A DNA stretch of 35,940 nucleotides from an uncultured bacterium (GTDB lineage Bacteria > Myxococcota_A > UBA9042 > PHBI01), in the NCBI GenBank assembly GCA_938040325.1, contig CALHXW010000207.1, positions 1 to 35,940 of the forward strand, read 5' to 3'. Below the pieces are notes generated by a model. That model saw nothing but the letters and a program-made list of their open reading frames with translations, ran no database searches and had not been told where the DNA came from. The position numbers and the translations under genes were made by a program. Positions 1-11,339 of the stretch are shown one piece after another. Numbering within the stretch: position 1 is the stretch's first letter; the number at the start of each line of letters is the position of its first letter.

Positions 1-1
1 C

Positions 2-490
2 ACCAAGAAGATCGACGGCTTTCCCAAGGACACAGCCCGCCACCTCAAGCACCTGGTTGTCGGCCACCACGGCAAGTACGAGTACGGGAGCCCGAAGCTT
101 CCGATGACCCCAGAGGCGATCGTCCTGCACTACATCGACGACCTCGACAGCAAGGTGAATGCGATCCACACGGCGCTCGAGGGGGCCGGTGACGCACGCT
201 GGACCGAGTACAATCGGTCGCTGCGTCGCCAGCTCTTCAACGTGTACGCCACGCGCGGACGCCCGGACGTGCCGTTGCCGGTGCTCCCAGGCGTTGCGGG
301 CGTTGCCCCAAGCGCGCCCAAAGCCCCGGACGCGCCGGAGCTGGACGCACCGGAGCCGGTCGCACCCGCGCCGGTCGCACCCGCGCCGGTCGCATCGCAG
401 CGGTCAGCGGGTCCACTTGCAGGTGCCGTCGCAAGCGTTGTGGCGAACGCAACGGGGGGCGAGCCGCCCCAACGCATCATCAGTGACTAG
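2..490 (+). CDS. yhaM: 3'-5' exoribonuclease, YhaM-like HD domain (5' end outside window)
   Basis: Only the last 162 residues are present; the frame is open from base 2. YhaM-type enzymes degrade single-stranded RNA from the 3' end and combine an OB fold with an HD metal-dependent domain. The visible part matches the end of the HD domain: a LKHLVVGHHG segment followed by YGSPKLPMTPEAIVLHYIDD and LDSKVNA, which is highly typical of the family. After about residue 95 the protein becomes an Ala/Pro-rich tail with repeated PVAPA units, which is not usual for YhaM and is probably disordered. The stop codon TAG (488-490) lies inside the CTAG that begins a mobile element. The family is clear; the N-terminal OB domain cannot be checked here. 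Confidence 0.85.
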   Translation, partial: TKKIDGFPKDTARHLKHLVVGHHGKYEYGSPKLPMTPEAIVLHYIDDLDSKVNAIHTALEGAGDARWTEYNRSLRRQLFNVYATRGRPDVPLPVLPGVAGVAPSAPKAPDAPELDAPEPVAPAPVAPAPVASQRSAGPLAGAVASVVANATGGEPPQRIISD

Positions 491-667
491 CCCCACATCA
501 CGCGCTACTTCCGGCTGCGGCTTTGGCGATGCCCTCGCCAGCGACGTCCGTGCGTTCGCTTCGCTCACATGAACTCGACGATGCACGGATTGCCTTCGTC
601 CAGCGGACGCTGCTGGCAAGCACACCGCCTCCGCCTCGCTCGAAAACAGCGCTCGATTTGGGACTAG
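487..667 (+). mobile_element. 181-bp CTAG-ended miniature inverted-repeat element, copy 1
   Basis: Begins and ends with CTAG. It aligns without gaps to the copy at 35638-35818 (both 181 bp; about 163 of 181 positions identical by hand alignment). The ends are imperfect terminal inverted repeats with a conserved AGCGCT core; the left end of this copy is more eroded than that of the other. An internal hairpin TGGCGA-TGCCC-TCGCCA sits about 40 bp from the left end. No coding capacity is credible. Its first CTAG contains the stop codon of the upstream yhaM-like gene, and its last CTAG (664-667) is shared with the next element. Confidence 0.8.
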
Positions 668-750
668 CCCCAAAACGAGCGCTCTTTCCGAGCGAGGCGA
701 AGAGTGCATCGCGGAAGTCGCAACCGGAAAGAGCGCTTGTTGCGGACTAG
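664..750 (-). mobile_element. 87-bp internally deleted element of the same CTAG family, copy 2
   Basis: Bounded by CTAG at 664-667 and 747-750, with terminal inverted repeats of about 27 bp, both containing AGCGCTCTTTCCG or AGCGCTTG-type cores. Read on the minus strand, its left about 45 bp and right about 40 bp match the ends of the 181-bp copies, so it looks like a deletion derivative that lost the middle. It abuts copy 1 through a shared CTAG. The next CTAG, one base further (752-755), holds the stop codon of the minus-strand outer-membrane gene. Confidence 0.75.
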
Positions 751-751
751 A

Positions 752-1534
752 CTAGAGCGAGGCGCCTACGCTGAGACCTGCGAAGAACACGTCGCGAAAG
801 CCTGTCTCAAGTCGAAGCGTCACCGAGTCGCCGAGCAGCAACTGAAAGCCCGTCGTTAGGTGCAGGATCGGCACGACGCGCGTCGGCAGCGCCAGCGGCT
901 CGGTGGTCGACTCACGCCAGTGCGCGCAGTCTTCGACAGGTTCCGTGCACGTCGGCAGGACCTCGGACAGCTCCACATCACCTGTCAGAACACCCACGCC
1001 AAGTCCGCCGCCAATGAACCACGCGAAGTTGCTGGTGAACGGCACGAACTCTCTGTACGTGACGTCGATGGAGATCATGTGCAGGCCTGACTCGGCGTAG
1101 TTCGCGTCGTCCGGCTGATCGCCGTCCGCGAGCCAGTTGCCGCTCTTGGGGATCAAGGGCGTCCAGTCGAGCTCCACCACCCACAAGTAGTCGTTGGCGG
1201 TACCAAACTCGACGCCGAGGCCCACCGCGATGTTGTCGTAGGGCTGAAACGTCTGGAAGAAAGGGGACAGCGCAAAGTCGGGAATGGAGACCCAGCGCGA
1301 GTGGAGGCTCACCCACATGTCGGTCGGCGACTCTTCGTCAGCGAGGACCGGCTCGGTCGGATCGGGTTCGTTGGTCTTGACGACCGTCGGACCGAGTGCT
1401 CCAGGCATCGGCTCGATGCGTGTGGCGCGATCGCGATCATCGAGGATCGGCGGGCCGCTTTGGGCGCTTGCGACAGCGGTCAGGCCGACGAGTGTGAGGG
1501 CCACGATGACAGTGCAGTGAGTTCGACGAGACAT
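752..1534 (-). CDS. Secreted or outer-membrane beta-barrel protein, unknown family
   Basis: 260 residues. An N-terminal signal peptide is visible: basic MSRRTH, a hydrophobic stretch and a probable signal peptidase I site after ASA (residues 22-24). A Pro/Asp-rich spacer (about 30-70) is followed by alternating polar/hydrophobic strands with Gly and aromatic residues (GLGVEFG, FAWFIGGGLGVG, HLTTGFQLLLG, TLRLETGFRDVFFAGLSVGASL), as expected for a small outer-membrane barrel. Two cysteines occur in a loop near TCTEPVEDC, possibly a disulphide. I do not recognise a named family and see no catalytic motif. No clear Shine-Dalgarno precedes the ATG. The gene is a single unit facing away from the tRNA promoter; its 3' end abuts the CTAG elements, which may also serve as a transcript-end structure. 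Confidence 0.6.
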   Translation of the reverse strand: MSRRTHCTVIVALTLVGLTAVASAQSGPPILDDRDRATRIEPMPGALGPTVVKTNEPDPTEPVLADEESPTDMWVSLHSRWVSIPDFALSPFFQTFQPYDNIAVGLGVEFGTANDYLWVVELDWTPLIPKSGNWLADGDQPDDANYAESGLHMISIDVTYREFVPFTSNFAWFIGGGLGVGVLTGDVELSEVLPTCTEPVEDCAHWRESTTEPLALPTRVVPILHLTTGFQLLLGDSVTLRLETGFRDVFFAGLSVGASL

Positions 1535-1583
1535 GGCGGGAAACTAACACCAAACGCCCGCCTAAGCGACGCCTTCAAATGCG

Positions 1584-1612
1584 TTGACACCCTCAATAAC
1601 TGCGTGATACCC
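1584..1612 (+). promoter_or_regulatory. Probable sigma-70 promoter of tRNA-Gln
   Basis: A perfect TTGACA at 1584-1589 is followed after 16-17 bases by GATACC/ATACCC, about 55 bases before the tRNA. The -10 is imperfect. Its place immediately upstream of the tRNA-Gln/rplY/pth block supports the call; this is sequence inspection only. Confidence 0.5.
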
Positions 1613-1663
1613 ATCCGCACCGCTCTTGGAGGGGCCCGAAAAACGCCCCGCGACAGCAGTTAT

Positions 1664-1735
1664 TGGGGCGTCGTCAAGTGGTAAGACACGGGTTTTTGGT
1701 ACCCGCATCCGTAGGTTCGATCCCTACCGCCCCAG
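1664..1735 (+). tRNA. tRNA-Gln (anticodon UUG)
   Basis: 72 bases with a full cloverleaf. The acceptor stem TGGGGCG (1664-1670) pairs with CGCCCCA (1728-1734), and G1735 is the discriminator. The D arm contains the AAGTGGTAAG motif of glutamine tRNAs. The anticodon stem CGGGT/ACCCG closes the loop TTTTGGT, giving anticodon TTG, which reads CAA and, by wobble, CAG. The T arm has GGTTCGATCC. The genomic sequence continues with CTC, so the CCA end is not encoded and must be added after transcription. It is followed 58 bases later by rplY with no terminator, so co-transcription is likely. Confidence 0.96.
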
Positions 1736-1793
1736 CTCAGACATTCAGGTTGCTCGGCCGACGCAGGGCAACACGACTTGAGGTATCTTGGTC

Positions 1794-2405
1794 ATGGCAC
1801 GAACCGTACTCACCGCAAAGCTTCGTAGCGAAACTGGAAAAGGCTCCAACCGGCGCCTTCGCGCCGCCGGGTCCATCCCGGGCGTTGTCTACGGCAAAGC
1901 CCTCGAGCCCGTTGCGCTTGCGCTGGACCCGAAGGCCGTTGTCAACGTGCTGCACAGCCCTCAAGGCCGCAACACACCGATCGAGCTCAGCGTCGACGGT
2001 GAGGGCAAGAAGCGCCTCGCGATCATCCGCGACTACCAAGTCCACGCGTGGAAGCGGAACATCCAGCACGTCGATCTCTGGGAGATCACCGAGGACACGC
2101 TCCTCAAGGTGACCGTGCCGTTCGTTCGCGCCGGCAAGTCCGAGTCCGAGCGTCTCGGTGCTCGAGTCCGCGTGACGCGCCACGACGTCGTCGTGACCTG
2201 CAAGCCGGCCAACGTCCCGGCGGCGATCGAGTTCGACTCGACGACGCTGCCGACCGAGGACACCAACATCACGATCTCGCAGGTTCCGATGCCTGACGGG
2301 GTCGAGGCATTCTTCAAGCACGACTACTCGATCATCCAGCAGAAGATGCCGAAGGCGTCGACGGCGACTGAGGGTGAAGAAGGCGAAGCAGCCGGCGAAG
2401 AGTAG
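1794..2405 (+). CDS. rplY: 50S ribosomal protein bL25 (Ctc/TL5 long form)
   Basis: 203 residues from ATG 1794. bL25 binds 5S rRNA in the large subunit. The N-terminal domain contains LTAKLRSETGKGSNRRLRAAGSIPGVVYGK-type sequence (about residues 5-35), the family signature. The second beta-rich domain of the Ctc long form follows (about 100-185), then an acidic Glu/Gly tail. A TTG six bases upstream is also in frame, but the TTGAGG at 1778-1783 is correctly spaced for the ATG and too close for the TTG. It sits in the order tRNA-Gln, rplY, pth. A small inverted repeat, CAGGAG/CTCCTG, follows the stop codon (about 2414-2434) but has no T-run, so readthrough into pth is expected. Confidence 0.95.
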   Translation: MARTVLTAKLRSETGKGSNRRLRAAGSIPGVVYGKALEPVALALDPKAVVNVLHSPQGRNTPIELSVDGEGKKRLAIIRDYQVHAWKRNIQHVDLWEITEDTLLKVTVPFVRAGKSESERLGARVRVTRHDVVVTCKPANVPAAIEFDSTTLPTEDTNITISQVPMPDGVEAFFKHDYSIIQQKMPKASTATEGEEGEAAGEE

Positions 2406-2454
2406 CCGTCTTGCTCAGGAGTTGAGCTCCTGACGGCGCCCGGAGAGACACACG

Positions 2455-3012
2455 ATGTCATGGCTCATCGCTGGTCTGGGAAACCCAGGCGCCAAATACC
2501 ACAACAACCGTCACAACATCGGTTTCATGGTTGTCGATGAGCTCGCGCGCCGCTGGGGCGTCACGTACCGCGAGAAGTTCAAGGGTTTTCACGGGAAAGG
2601 TCTGATGCGCTCGACCGACATTCACTTGCTGAAACCTCAGACGTTCATGAACGTTTCAGGTGTGTCAGTGGGAGCAGCGGCGAGCTTCTTCAAGCAGGGA
2701 CCTGAGAACGTCATCGTCATCCACGATGAGCTGGACCTCGACTACGGTGTTGTCCGACTGAAGCGGGGCGGTGGCCACGCAGGTCACAACGGCCTCCGCT
2801 CGATCTTCTCGCACTACGGAAAAGACTTCGCACGCGTCCGAGTCGGCATTGGTCGGCCGCGCGGCGAAAACGTCACCAGTCACGTCCTAGGCGACTTCAG
2901 CAAGGACGAGCTTCCCCAGCTCGGGGCTGTCGTCGATCTCGCCGCGGACGCGGTCGAGCGCGTTGTTGAGGACGGTCTCGTCCCAGCGATGAACGACATC
3001 AACCAACGATAA
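2455..3012 (+). CDS. pth: Peptidyl-tRNA hydrolase
   Basis: 185 residues, normal for bacterial Pth. It hydrolyses the ester between peptide and tRNA on drop-off peptidyl-tRNAs in the cytoplasm. The family residues are all present: GLGNPG with Asn10, RHNIGF with catalytic His20, KPQTFMNVSG with Asn66, HDELDL with Asp91 and GGGHAGHNGLRS with Asn112. GGAGAG precedes the ATG at suitable distance. It lies 49 bases after rplY, forming a translation-maintenance pair with it, and is followed by hppA 60 bases later. No anomaly seen. Confidence 0.97.
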   Translation: MSWLIAGLGNPGAKYHNNRHNIGFMVVDELARRWGVTYREKFKGFHGKGLMRSTDIHLLKPQTFMNVSGVSVGAAASFFKQGPENVIVIHDELDLDYGVVRLKRGGGHAGHNGLRSIFSHYGKDFARVRVGIGRPRGENVTSHVLGDFSKDELPQLGAVVDLAADAVERVVEDGLVPAMNDINQR

Positions 3013-3072
3013 GAACCCCGCACTAGTTAGTGAATTTGAAGCGGTGGGCGAACCACTAGGAGGAACGGCCCC

Positions 3073-5316
3073 ATGACCATGACCACTTGGCTCTTGATCG
3101 TGATCGCGACCGGCGTTTTAGCGCTGATTTTCGCGTTCATGAAGTCGGTTGCTGTGAACAAGGAAGACGCTGGAACCGACGAGATGAAGGTCATTGCTGG
3201 CCACATCCGCGACGGTGCGATGGCGTTCCTCAGCCGCGAGTACAAGGTGCTCGCGATCTTCGTGATCGCGGTGGGCGCTCTGCTCGGCATCTCTAACGCG
3301 TCGATGGCGGACTCCCACTGGATGATCGCGGTTGCGTTCCTCGCCGGTGCGATCTGCTCCGGCCTCGCTGGCTTCTTCGGCATGAAGATCGCCACGGCTG
3401 CGAACGTGCGCACGACAGCGGCGGCACGCACGAGCCTCAACAAGGCTCTCGGCGTGGCGTTCAACGGCGGTGCGGTCATGGGCCTCAGCGTGGTCGGCCT
3501 CGGAATCGTCGGCGTGGCAGGACTCTTCCTCATCTTCGGCGAGGTGCTCGGTCACCGCGGCCCCGACGTCGTGCTCAACGTCCTCGCCGGCTTCTCGCTG
3601 GGTGCAAGCTCGATCGCGCTCTTCGCGCGTGTCGGCGGCGGCATCTACACCAAGGCCGCTGACGTCGGCGCCGACCTCGTCGGTAAGGTCGAGGCAGGCA
3701 TCCCTGAGGATGACCCGCGTAACCCCGCGACCATCGCCGACAACGTTGGTGACAACGTGGGCGACGTGGCTGGCATGGGCGCCGACCTCTTCGAGTCCTA
3801 CGTTGGCTCCATCCTCGGCACGATGATTCTCGGCCTCACGCTGGCAGGCTCGATGGGCATGGCAGGGTTCGGCGACTCTGCAATGCACCTGATGATGATG
3901 CCCCTCTACGTGGGCGCCGTCGGCATCGTTGCTTCAATCATCGGCACCTTCTTCGTCCGCACCAAAGAGGGCGGCAACCCTCAGAAAGCACTCCACACCG
4001 GAACGTTCGCCGCTGCGGGCATGACGATCGCGGCCGTTTACGGCCTGGTCACCTACTTCATCCCCGAGGGCGCAGTCTTCATGGGGGCTGGCAACAGCAG
4101 CATTGGCGCAGCCGTTGAGGGCGTGGCCAATGGCGGCAGCGTCGGCTTCGGCATCTGGATGGCGACCATCATCGGCCTTGTCGCTGGTACCCTCATCGGC
4201 ATCGCGACCGAGTACTTCACCTCGACGCACTACAAGCCCGTTCACTTCATCGCCGAGCAGTCCCAGACCGGTTCGGCCACGAACGTCATCGCGGGTGTCG
4301 CCATCGGCATGATCTCGACGGCGCTGCCCATCTTCCTCATCGTCATCGCCATCCTGGTCTCCTACGAGTTCGCGGGCCTCTACGGCATCGCCATCTCGGC
4401 GCTCGGCATGCTCTCGACCACGGGCATCCAGCTCGCCGTCGACGCCTACGGCCCGATCGCAGACAACGCCGGCGGCATCGCAGAGATGGCCGAGCTTCCC
4501 CCGGAAGTGCGCGAGCGTACCGACAACCTCGACGCTGTGGGCAACACCACCGCCGCTATCGGCAAGGGCTTTGCGATCGGCTCGGCAGCGCTGACGGCGC
4601 TTGCGCTCTTCTCGGCGTTCACCCAGAAGGCCAACCTGACGGAGCTGGACGTGCTATCGCCGACCATCCTCAGCGGTGTCTTCATCGGCGCGATGCTGCC
4701 CTTCGTCTTCAGCGCTCTGGCGATGGTCGCGGTTGGTCGCGCCGCTGGCGCGATGATCGAAGAGGTTCGCCGCCAGTTCCGCGAGATTCCTGGGTTGCTT
4801 GAGGGCAAGGCCACGGCCGAGTACGCCAAGTGCGTCGCCATCTCGACGGACGCAGCCATCAAGGAGATGGTCCTGCCAGGCCTCCTGGCCATCGCGGCCC
4901 CGATCGCCATCGGCTTCTGGGACATCGGCGCGCTGGGCGGCTTGCTCATCGGTGTGACGGTCTCCGGCGTGCTCCTGGCCCTGTTCCAGTCCAACGCGGG
5001 TGGTGCATGGGACAACGCCAAGAAGTACATCGAGGGTGGACACTACGGTGGGAAGGGCTCCGCTGCTCACGCAGCAGCGGTTAACGGCGACACCGTCGGC
5101 GACCCCTTCAAGGACACCTCGGGTCCGTCGCTCAACATCCTCATCAAGCTGATCTCGGTGGTGGCGGTTGTTATCGCTCCGGTGCTGGTCAACTTCCACA
5201 AGGATGATGCCACGAGCGCGGCTGTTGAGACGCCCGCGCCGATCGAGCTGAGCCTCGATGCTGACAAGGTCGAGGAGCCCACCAAGGTGGCTCTCGTCGA
5301 CATCACGGTCGACTGA
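3073..5316 (+). CDS. hppA: Membrane-bound proton/sodium-translocating pyrophosphatase, K+-dependent type
   Basis: 747 residues with about 16 hydrophobic segments. The enzyme couples hydrolysis of cytoplasmic pyrophosphate to ion export across the inner membrane. Visible motifs are [16 protein letters not shown] (192-207), [16 protein letters not shown] followed by [15 protein letters not shown] (213-243), and a C-terminal region ending in [14 protein letters not shown]. At the potassium-dependence site the sequence is NTTAAIGKG (491-499): Ala at 494 replaces the Lys of potassium-independent enzymes. Glu241 in DLFESY aligns with the glutamate used in Na+-pumping members, so sodium or dual Na+/H+ transport is plausible but not proven. 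A non-conserved tail of about 45 residues ends the protein. AGGAGG (3058-3063) stands nine bases before the ATG. A terminator follows. Confidence 0.96.
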   Translation: MTMTTWLLIVIATGVLALIFAFMKSVAVNKEDAGTDEMKVIAGHIRDGAMAFLSREYKVLAIFVIAVGALLGISNASMADSHWMIAVAFLAGAICSGLAGFFGMKIATAANVRTTAAARTSLNKALGVAFNGGAVMGLSVVGLGIVGVAGLFLIFGEVLGHRGPDVVLNVLAGFSLGASSIALFARVGGGIYTKAADVGADLVGKVEAGIPEDDPRNPATIADNVGDNVGDVAGMGADLFESYVGSILGTMILGLTLAGSMGMAGFGDSAMHLMMMPLYVGAVGIVASIIGTFFVRTKEGGNPQKALHTGTFAAAGMTIAAVYGLVTYFIPEGAVFMGAGNSSIGAAVEGVANGGSVGFGIWMATIIGLVAGTLIGIATEYFTSTHYKPVHFIAEQSQTGSATNVIAGVAIGMISTALPIFLIVIAILVSYEFAGLYGIAISALGMLSTTGIQLAVDAYGPIADNAGGIAEMAELPPEVRERTDNLDAVGNTTAAIGKGFAIGSAALTALALFSAFTQKANLTELDVLSPTILSGVFIGAMLPFVFSALAMVAVGRAAGAMIEEVRRQFREIPGLLEGKATAEYAKCVAISTDAAIKEMVLPGLLAIAAPIAIGFWDIGALGGLLIGVTVSGVLLALFQSNAGGAWDNAKKYIEGGHYGGKGSAAHAAAVNGDTVGDPFKDTSGPSLNILIKLISVVAVVIAPVLVNFHKDDATSAAVETPAPIELSLDADKVEEPTKVALVDITVD

Positions 5317-5376
5317 GGCCGCTAGGAAATTGAGGGTCGCGACCGTGTTGGTCGATGGGATCCTTGCAATCGAAGA

Positions 5377-5405
5377 AGAGCCTGGGCAGAGTCCGGGCTC
5401 TTTTT
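5377..5405 (+). terminator. Rho-independent terminator after hppA
   Basis: GAGCCTGG and CCGGGCTC form an 8-bp stem with one G-T pair around a GCAGAGT loop, followed by five T. It separates hppA from the ribosomal protein genes that begin at 5451. Confidence 0.85.
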
Positions 5406-5450
5406 CACTCTCTGCTCCGATTTTGGGGCCTGAAGTCCAGAGGGAGTTCA

Positions 5451-5861
5451 ATGTTTTTACGTAAGTATGAGATGGTCGTGATCGCCGACCCGGCTCGAGG
5501 CGACGAAGGCCTCGACAAGACGCTTGAGCGCATGCGCGAGGGCCTCACGAAGACCGGCGGCAAGGAAGTTCGTCTTGAGCACTGGGGCAGGCGTCGCCTG
5601 AGCTACCCGCTCAACAAGCAGATGTGGGGCACGTACTCGTACATGCTCTTCCTCGGCACGAACGAGACGGTCGCGGAGATGGAGCGTTTGCTCAACATCA
5701 CGGAGCCCGTGATGAAGTTCCAGACGATCTTTCTCGAGGATCGCGTCGACCCCGAGACGTTCGACTTTGCAGCGGAAGGCACCGACTTGAGCTTCATGGC
5801 GAAAGCCCTGAACGCCAAGACCGAAGCCGCCGCCGCCTCAGCACAGGAGGCTTCATCATGA
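5451..5861 (+). CDS. rpsF: 30S ribosomal protein bS6
   Basis: 136 residues. bS6 binds bS18 in the platform of the small subunit. The start [14 protein letters not shown] is the typical first strand; [22 protein letters not shown] and [13 protein letters not shown]-type segments follow. The frame is open further upstream, but ATG 5451 begins exactly where bS6 homologues begin and has AGGGAG at 5441-5446. The C-terminal tail (about residues 95-136) is Ala/Glu-rich, a common extension. The stop overlaps the rpsR start, so translation is probably coupled. First gene of rpsF-rpsR-rplI. Confidence 0.96.
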   Translation: MFLRKYEMVVIADPARGDEGLDKTLERMREGLTKTGGKEVRLEHWGRRRLSYPLNKQMWGTYSYMLFLGTNETVAEMERLLNITEPVMKFQTIFLEDRVDPETFDFAAEGTDLSFMAKALNAKTEAAAASAQEASS

Positions 5862-6097
5862 TGAAGAAGCGTCGCCGCAGCAGGAAGAAGGTATGCCCGT
5901 TCACCGCGGACCGCGCGTTGGCCGAGCAGCTCGACTACAAGAACCCGGAGCTCCTCAAGCGCTTCGTGACCGACCGCGGTCGGATCATCCCGCGCCGCAT
6001 CTCCGGCGTCAGCGCGTTCTACCAGCGTAAGCTCGCCACCGAGATCAAGCGCGCCCGCGCCGTCTCGTTGCTTCCCTACGCTTCGAAGGCGGTGTAG
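5858..6097 (+). CDS. rpsR: 30S ribosomal protein bS18
   Basis: 79 residues beginning with basic [11 protein letters not shown], then [27 protein letters not shown] and [24 protein letters not shown], all diagnostic of bS18. ATG 5858 overlaps the rpsF stop (ATGA), and AGGAGG at 5845-5850 serves it; the second ATG at 5861 is the alternative. The single Cys in VCPF is a remnant of the zinc-binding form seen in some bacteria. It assembles as a heterodimer with bS6, encoded just upstream. Only two bases separate it from rplI. Confidence 0.96.
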   Translation: MMKKRRRSRKKVCPFTADRALAEQLDYKNPELLKRFVTDRGRIIPRRISGVSAFYQRKLATEIKRARAVSLLPYASKAV

Positions 6098-6099
6098 CG

Positions 6100-6543
6100 A
6101 TGGAGGTCATTCTAACCCGTGACGTGCCGGACCTCGGTGGCGCTGGCGACCTCGTCAACGTCAAGGCCGGCTACGGCGCCAACTACCTCATCCCCCAAGG
6201 GATTGCGGTGCTGGCAACCACTCGCAACCAGAGCCGTCTCGCTCATGAGCGTCGCCGCATCGAGGCGCTCGTCGCTCGCGAGCGCGCCGCTGCGCTCGAG
6301 GCAAGCCGTCGGCTCCAGGGCATGAGCATCACGCTCACCAAGCTCGTTGGCGACGACGACAAGATCTTTGGCTCGGTCACGACCAAAGACATCGCGGACG
6401 CTCTGGCGGACGAGGGTGTCAAGATCGACCGCCGTCAGATCAACCTCGACAGCCCGCTCAAGGCGCTTGGCGTCTATGAGGTCCCGGTGAAGCTTCACCG
6501 AGAGGTCGAGGCGATCGTGAAGGTCTGGGTTGTTGCGGACTAA
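6100..6543 (+). CDS. rplI: 50S ribosomal protein bL9
   Basis: 147 residues, normal length. bL9 has two globular domains joined by a long helix and binds 23S rRNA near the L1 stalk. The N-terminal domain shows VILTRDVPDLGGAGDLVNVKAGYGANYLIP, the family signature (a Leu/Gly-rich loop and Lys22-Gly-Tyr). The middle is a charged helix (about 40-75). The C-terminal domain ends with HREVEAIVKVWVVAD. It is the last gene of the rpsF-rpsR-rplI operon, followed by a strong terminator 30 bases downstream. Confidence 0.97.
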   Translation: MEVILTRDVPDLGGAGDLVNVKAGYGANYLIPQGIAVLATTRNQSRLAHERRRIEALVARERAAALEASRRLQGMSITLTKLVGDDDKIFGSVTTKDIADALADEGVKIDRRQINLDSPLKALGVYEVPVKLHREVEAIVKVWVVAD

Positions 6544-6571
6544 TCGTCCCAACAGCAGCTAGGTTCGATTG

Positions 6572-6605
6572 AAGGCGGCCGCGTGCATCACGCGGCCGCC
6601 TTTTT
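6572..6605 (+). terminator. Strong rho-independent terminator after rplI
   Basis: A perfect stem of about 14 bp (AAGGCGGCCGCGTG / CACGCGGCCGCCTT) with a three-base CAT loop, ending in a run of T. It closes the ribosomal protein operon just before prmA. Confidence 0.93.
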
Positions 6606-6623
6606 CATGATGAGGAAGGGATC

Positions 6624-7520
6624 ATGGCCGTCAACTGGGTCGAGATCGTGCTGACGGTGCCGGAGGTCGACGACCTCGCACTCGATGGTGTGAACCAAGC
6701 GTGCCTACAGCTCAGTCCGGATGGCTACGCGACGGAAGGCTCGGATGCGCCACCCGGCGACGATCCACCGACGTCGGAGGGATGGCTTCGCTACCGCATC
6801 TACGTGGGGGAGGCGGAGCTTGGCGGGGCTGTTGCGCTGCTCGAGGGTGTGACAAGCCAGTGGTCTGACGCCACGCTCGTGACGCGCCCTCTTTCGCCTG
6901 GCTGGCGAGACCGCTGGAAGGAGTACTTCTCGCCCATCGATGTGTCTCCACGCCTACTCGTGGTCGCGCCGTGGCACACGCCTGCGCCACGTCCGGAGCA
7001 GCGCGTGCTGACGGTGGAGCCAGGGATGGCGTTTGGGACAGGCCAACACGAGACAACACGGCTGTGCTTGGAAGAGCTCGATGCGCGTTGTGTGGAAGGA
7101 AGCGTGCCCAGCGCGCTTTTAGACGTCGGCTGTGGGACGGGGATCCTAGCGGTCGCCGCGTCGTTCTTTGGGGTCAAGCGCGTCGTTGGCGTCGACATCG
7201 ATCCGCAGGCCGTGCGGGCAGCCGAAGAGAACATCGAGCTCAATGACCTCGTCGGACGAGACCTGACGTTTTCGACCACCGACATCTCAGACGTCGAGGG
7301 GCGCTTTCCGCTCGTCATCGCCAACATCATGGCCCATATCCTCACCGCGATGGCCGAGCCTCTCGCAGCACGGGTTGCTCCCGGCGGCGAGCTGTGGCTG
7401 AGCGGGGTGCTCGACGACCAGGCCGCAGACGTCACGGCGGCGTTTGGTGCGCAAGGGCTTTCGTTTCATCAGGGCGCGCAGCGTGGACGCTGGATGCGCT
7501 TGGAGTACCGGCGGCCGTGA
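6624..7520 (+). CDS. prmA: Ribosomal protein uL11 methyltransferase
   Basis: 298 residues. PrmA transfers methyl groups from S-adenosylmethionine to uL11. The C-terminal Rossmann domain is clear: PGMAFGTGQHETTR (133-146), LLDVGCGTGILAVAAS (165-180, SAM-binding motif I), VVGVDIDPQAV, and IANIMAHIL at the active face. The N-terminal uL11-recognition domain (1-90) is present but diverged, with an insertion of about 20 acidic/Pro residues (35-52). GAGGAAGGG lies before the ATG. The stop overlaps the GTG start of rsmE by three bases, so two translation-apparatus methyltransferases form one unit. Confidence 0.95.
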   Translation: MAVNWVEIVLTVPEVDDLALDGVNQACLQLSPDGYATEGSDAPPGDDPPTSEGWLRYRIYVGEAELGGAVALLEGVTSQWSDATLVTRPLSPGWRDRWKEYFSPIDVSPRLLVVAPWHTPAPRPEQRVLTVEPGMAFGTGQHETTRLCLEELDARCVEGSVPSALLDVGCGTGILAVAASFFGVKRVVGVDIDPQAVRAAEENIELNDLVGRDLTFSTTDISDVEGRFPLVIANIMAHILTAMAEPLAARVAPGGELWLSGVLDDQAADVTAAFGAQGLSFHQGAQRGRWMRLEYRRP

Positions 7521-8236
7521 CCAAGCGCTTCCGAGTCCACGGGCGGTGTGCACTTGGCGAAACGGTTGAGCTCTCACCGACCGACGTGCACCACCTGACG
7601 GTCGTGCTGCGGGCAGCCCGAGGCAAGCGGGTTGTCGTCGTCGATGAAGACCGCCAGCACTTCGAAGCAGTGGTCGACGCGACGGAACCCCTGACCGTGC
7701 GAATCGAGTCGCTCCTTCAGCGGCCAGATGCCGATCCGGAAGTCGCGCTTGAGGTCTGGTTGCCGCTGCTAAAGGGCGGGAGAACCGATCCCGTGATCCG
7801 CCAGCTCACCGAGCTTGGTGTTACCCGCTGCGTGGTGTTCGAGGGGGATCACGGCGTTGTCCGCCTCAACGAAGGCAAGCGCGTCAAGCGCCTCGAGCGA
7901 CTCACAACGATCGCGAACGAGGCCACCAAACAGTGCGGCCGCTACAGCGCACCAGAGGTCCTGCTGGTAGCTAAGCTTGACGCCATCGAAGAAGGCTCCG
8001 GCGTGGTACTGCATCCTGAGGCTTCCTCAACGATTCGAGACGTGCTCGGCAGCCGCGCAGCAGCGGCGCGCCTCGTGATCGGACCTGAGGGCGGACTGAG
8101 CGCACGGGAGCTCGATGTCCTCCGCTGCGCTGGCCTGACATCGGGCTCGCTCGGCCCGCGAGTGCTGCGTGCAGAGACCGCAGTCGTGGTGGCGGCAACA
8201 CTGGCACTTCACACCATGGGCGAAGGCGGCTATTGA
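7517..8236 (+). CDS. rsmE: 16S rRNA (uracil1498-N3)-methyltransferase
   Basis: 239 residues from GTG 7517, which overlaps the prmA stop as GTGA. RsmE is a SPOUT-fold, SAM-dependent enzyme methylating U1498 of 16S rRNA. Visible features: N-terminal PUA-like part with HHLTVVLRA; LPLLKGGRTDPVIRQLTELGV, where Lys is the usual substrate-site residue; EATKQCGR; and the knot region VIGPEGGL plus LGPRVLRAETAVV. All are in the expected order and the length matches the family. A longer open frame upstream runs inside prmA and is not used. It is followed by a 108-base gap before secA, with no terminator seen. Confidence 0.94.
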   Translation: MTKRFRVHGRCALGETVELSPTDVHHLTVVLRAARGKRVVVVDEDRQHFEAVVDATEPLTVRIESLLQRPDADPEVALEVWLPLLKGGRTDPVIRQLTELGVTRCVVFEGDHGVVRLNEGKRVKRLERLTTIANEATKQCGRYSAPEVLLVAKLDAIEEGSGVVLHPEASSTIRDVLGSRAAAARLVIGPEGGLSARELDVLRCAGLTSGSLGPRVLRAETAVVVAATLALHTMGEGGY

Positions 8237-8344
8237 CGGCCTCAGATTGTCCGCGAGGGGCAACTTGAATCTGGTCATTGCGTGCCGATGTTCTGCTATC
8301 GTCGCGCACCCCCAGCAGACGAATGGCGAAAACGGCGGATCTGA

Positions 8345-11137
<2,793 letters not shown>

Positions 11138-11339
11138 CGCGTCGAACCACTGCAGACGCCGCTAGCCCAGCGCGTCGCGCCGCACTTGATGTGGATCCGT
11201 GCTCGACGCTCTGTTCGCGGCGTGGGCAGTCGCTATCTCGCCTGGTTGGGCGCGAATCAACGGGTCGGAGAGAGGGCCTTCGCGCATCGAGGTCCATGGC
11301 GCTGGCACGAGTCGGCGGGCTGTGGTCTTATCCGAGGCG

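Noticed and set aside
2406-2454. Terminator between rplY and pth
   Set aside because: The CAGGAG/CTCCTG hairpin is short and has no following T-run.
3118-3888. Long open frame on the minus strand within hppA
   Set aside because: It is the antisense of a strongly conserved pyrophosphatase; its His/Glu/Arg-rich composition is an effect of GC-rich codons and no family is recognised.
11138-11339. FMN riboswitch or leader before ribF
   Set aside because: I could not find the conserved RFN-element segments or a terminator; the region shows no structure I can support.
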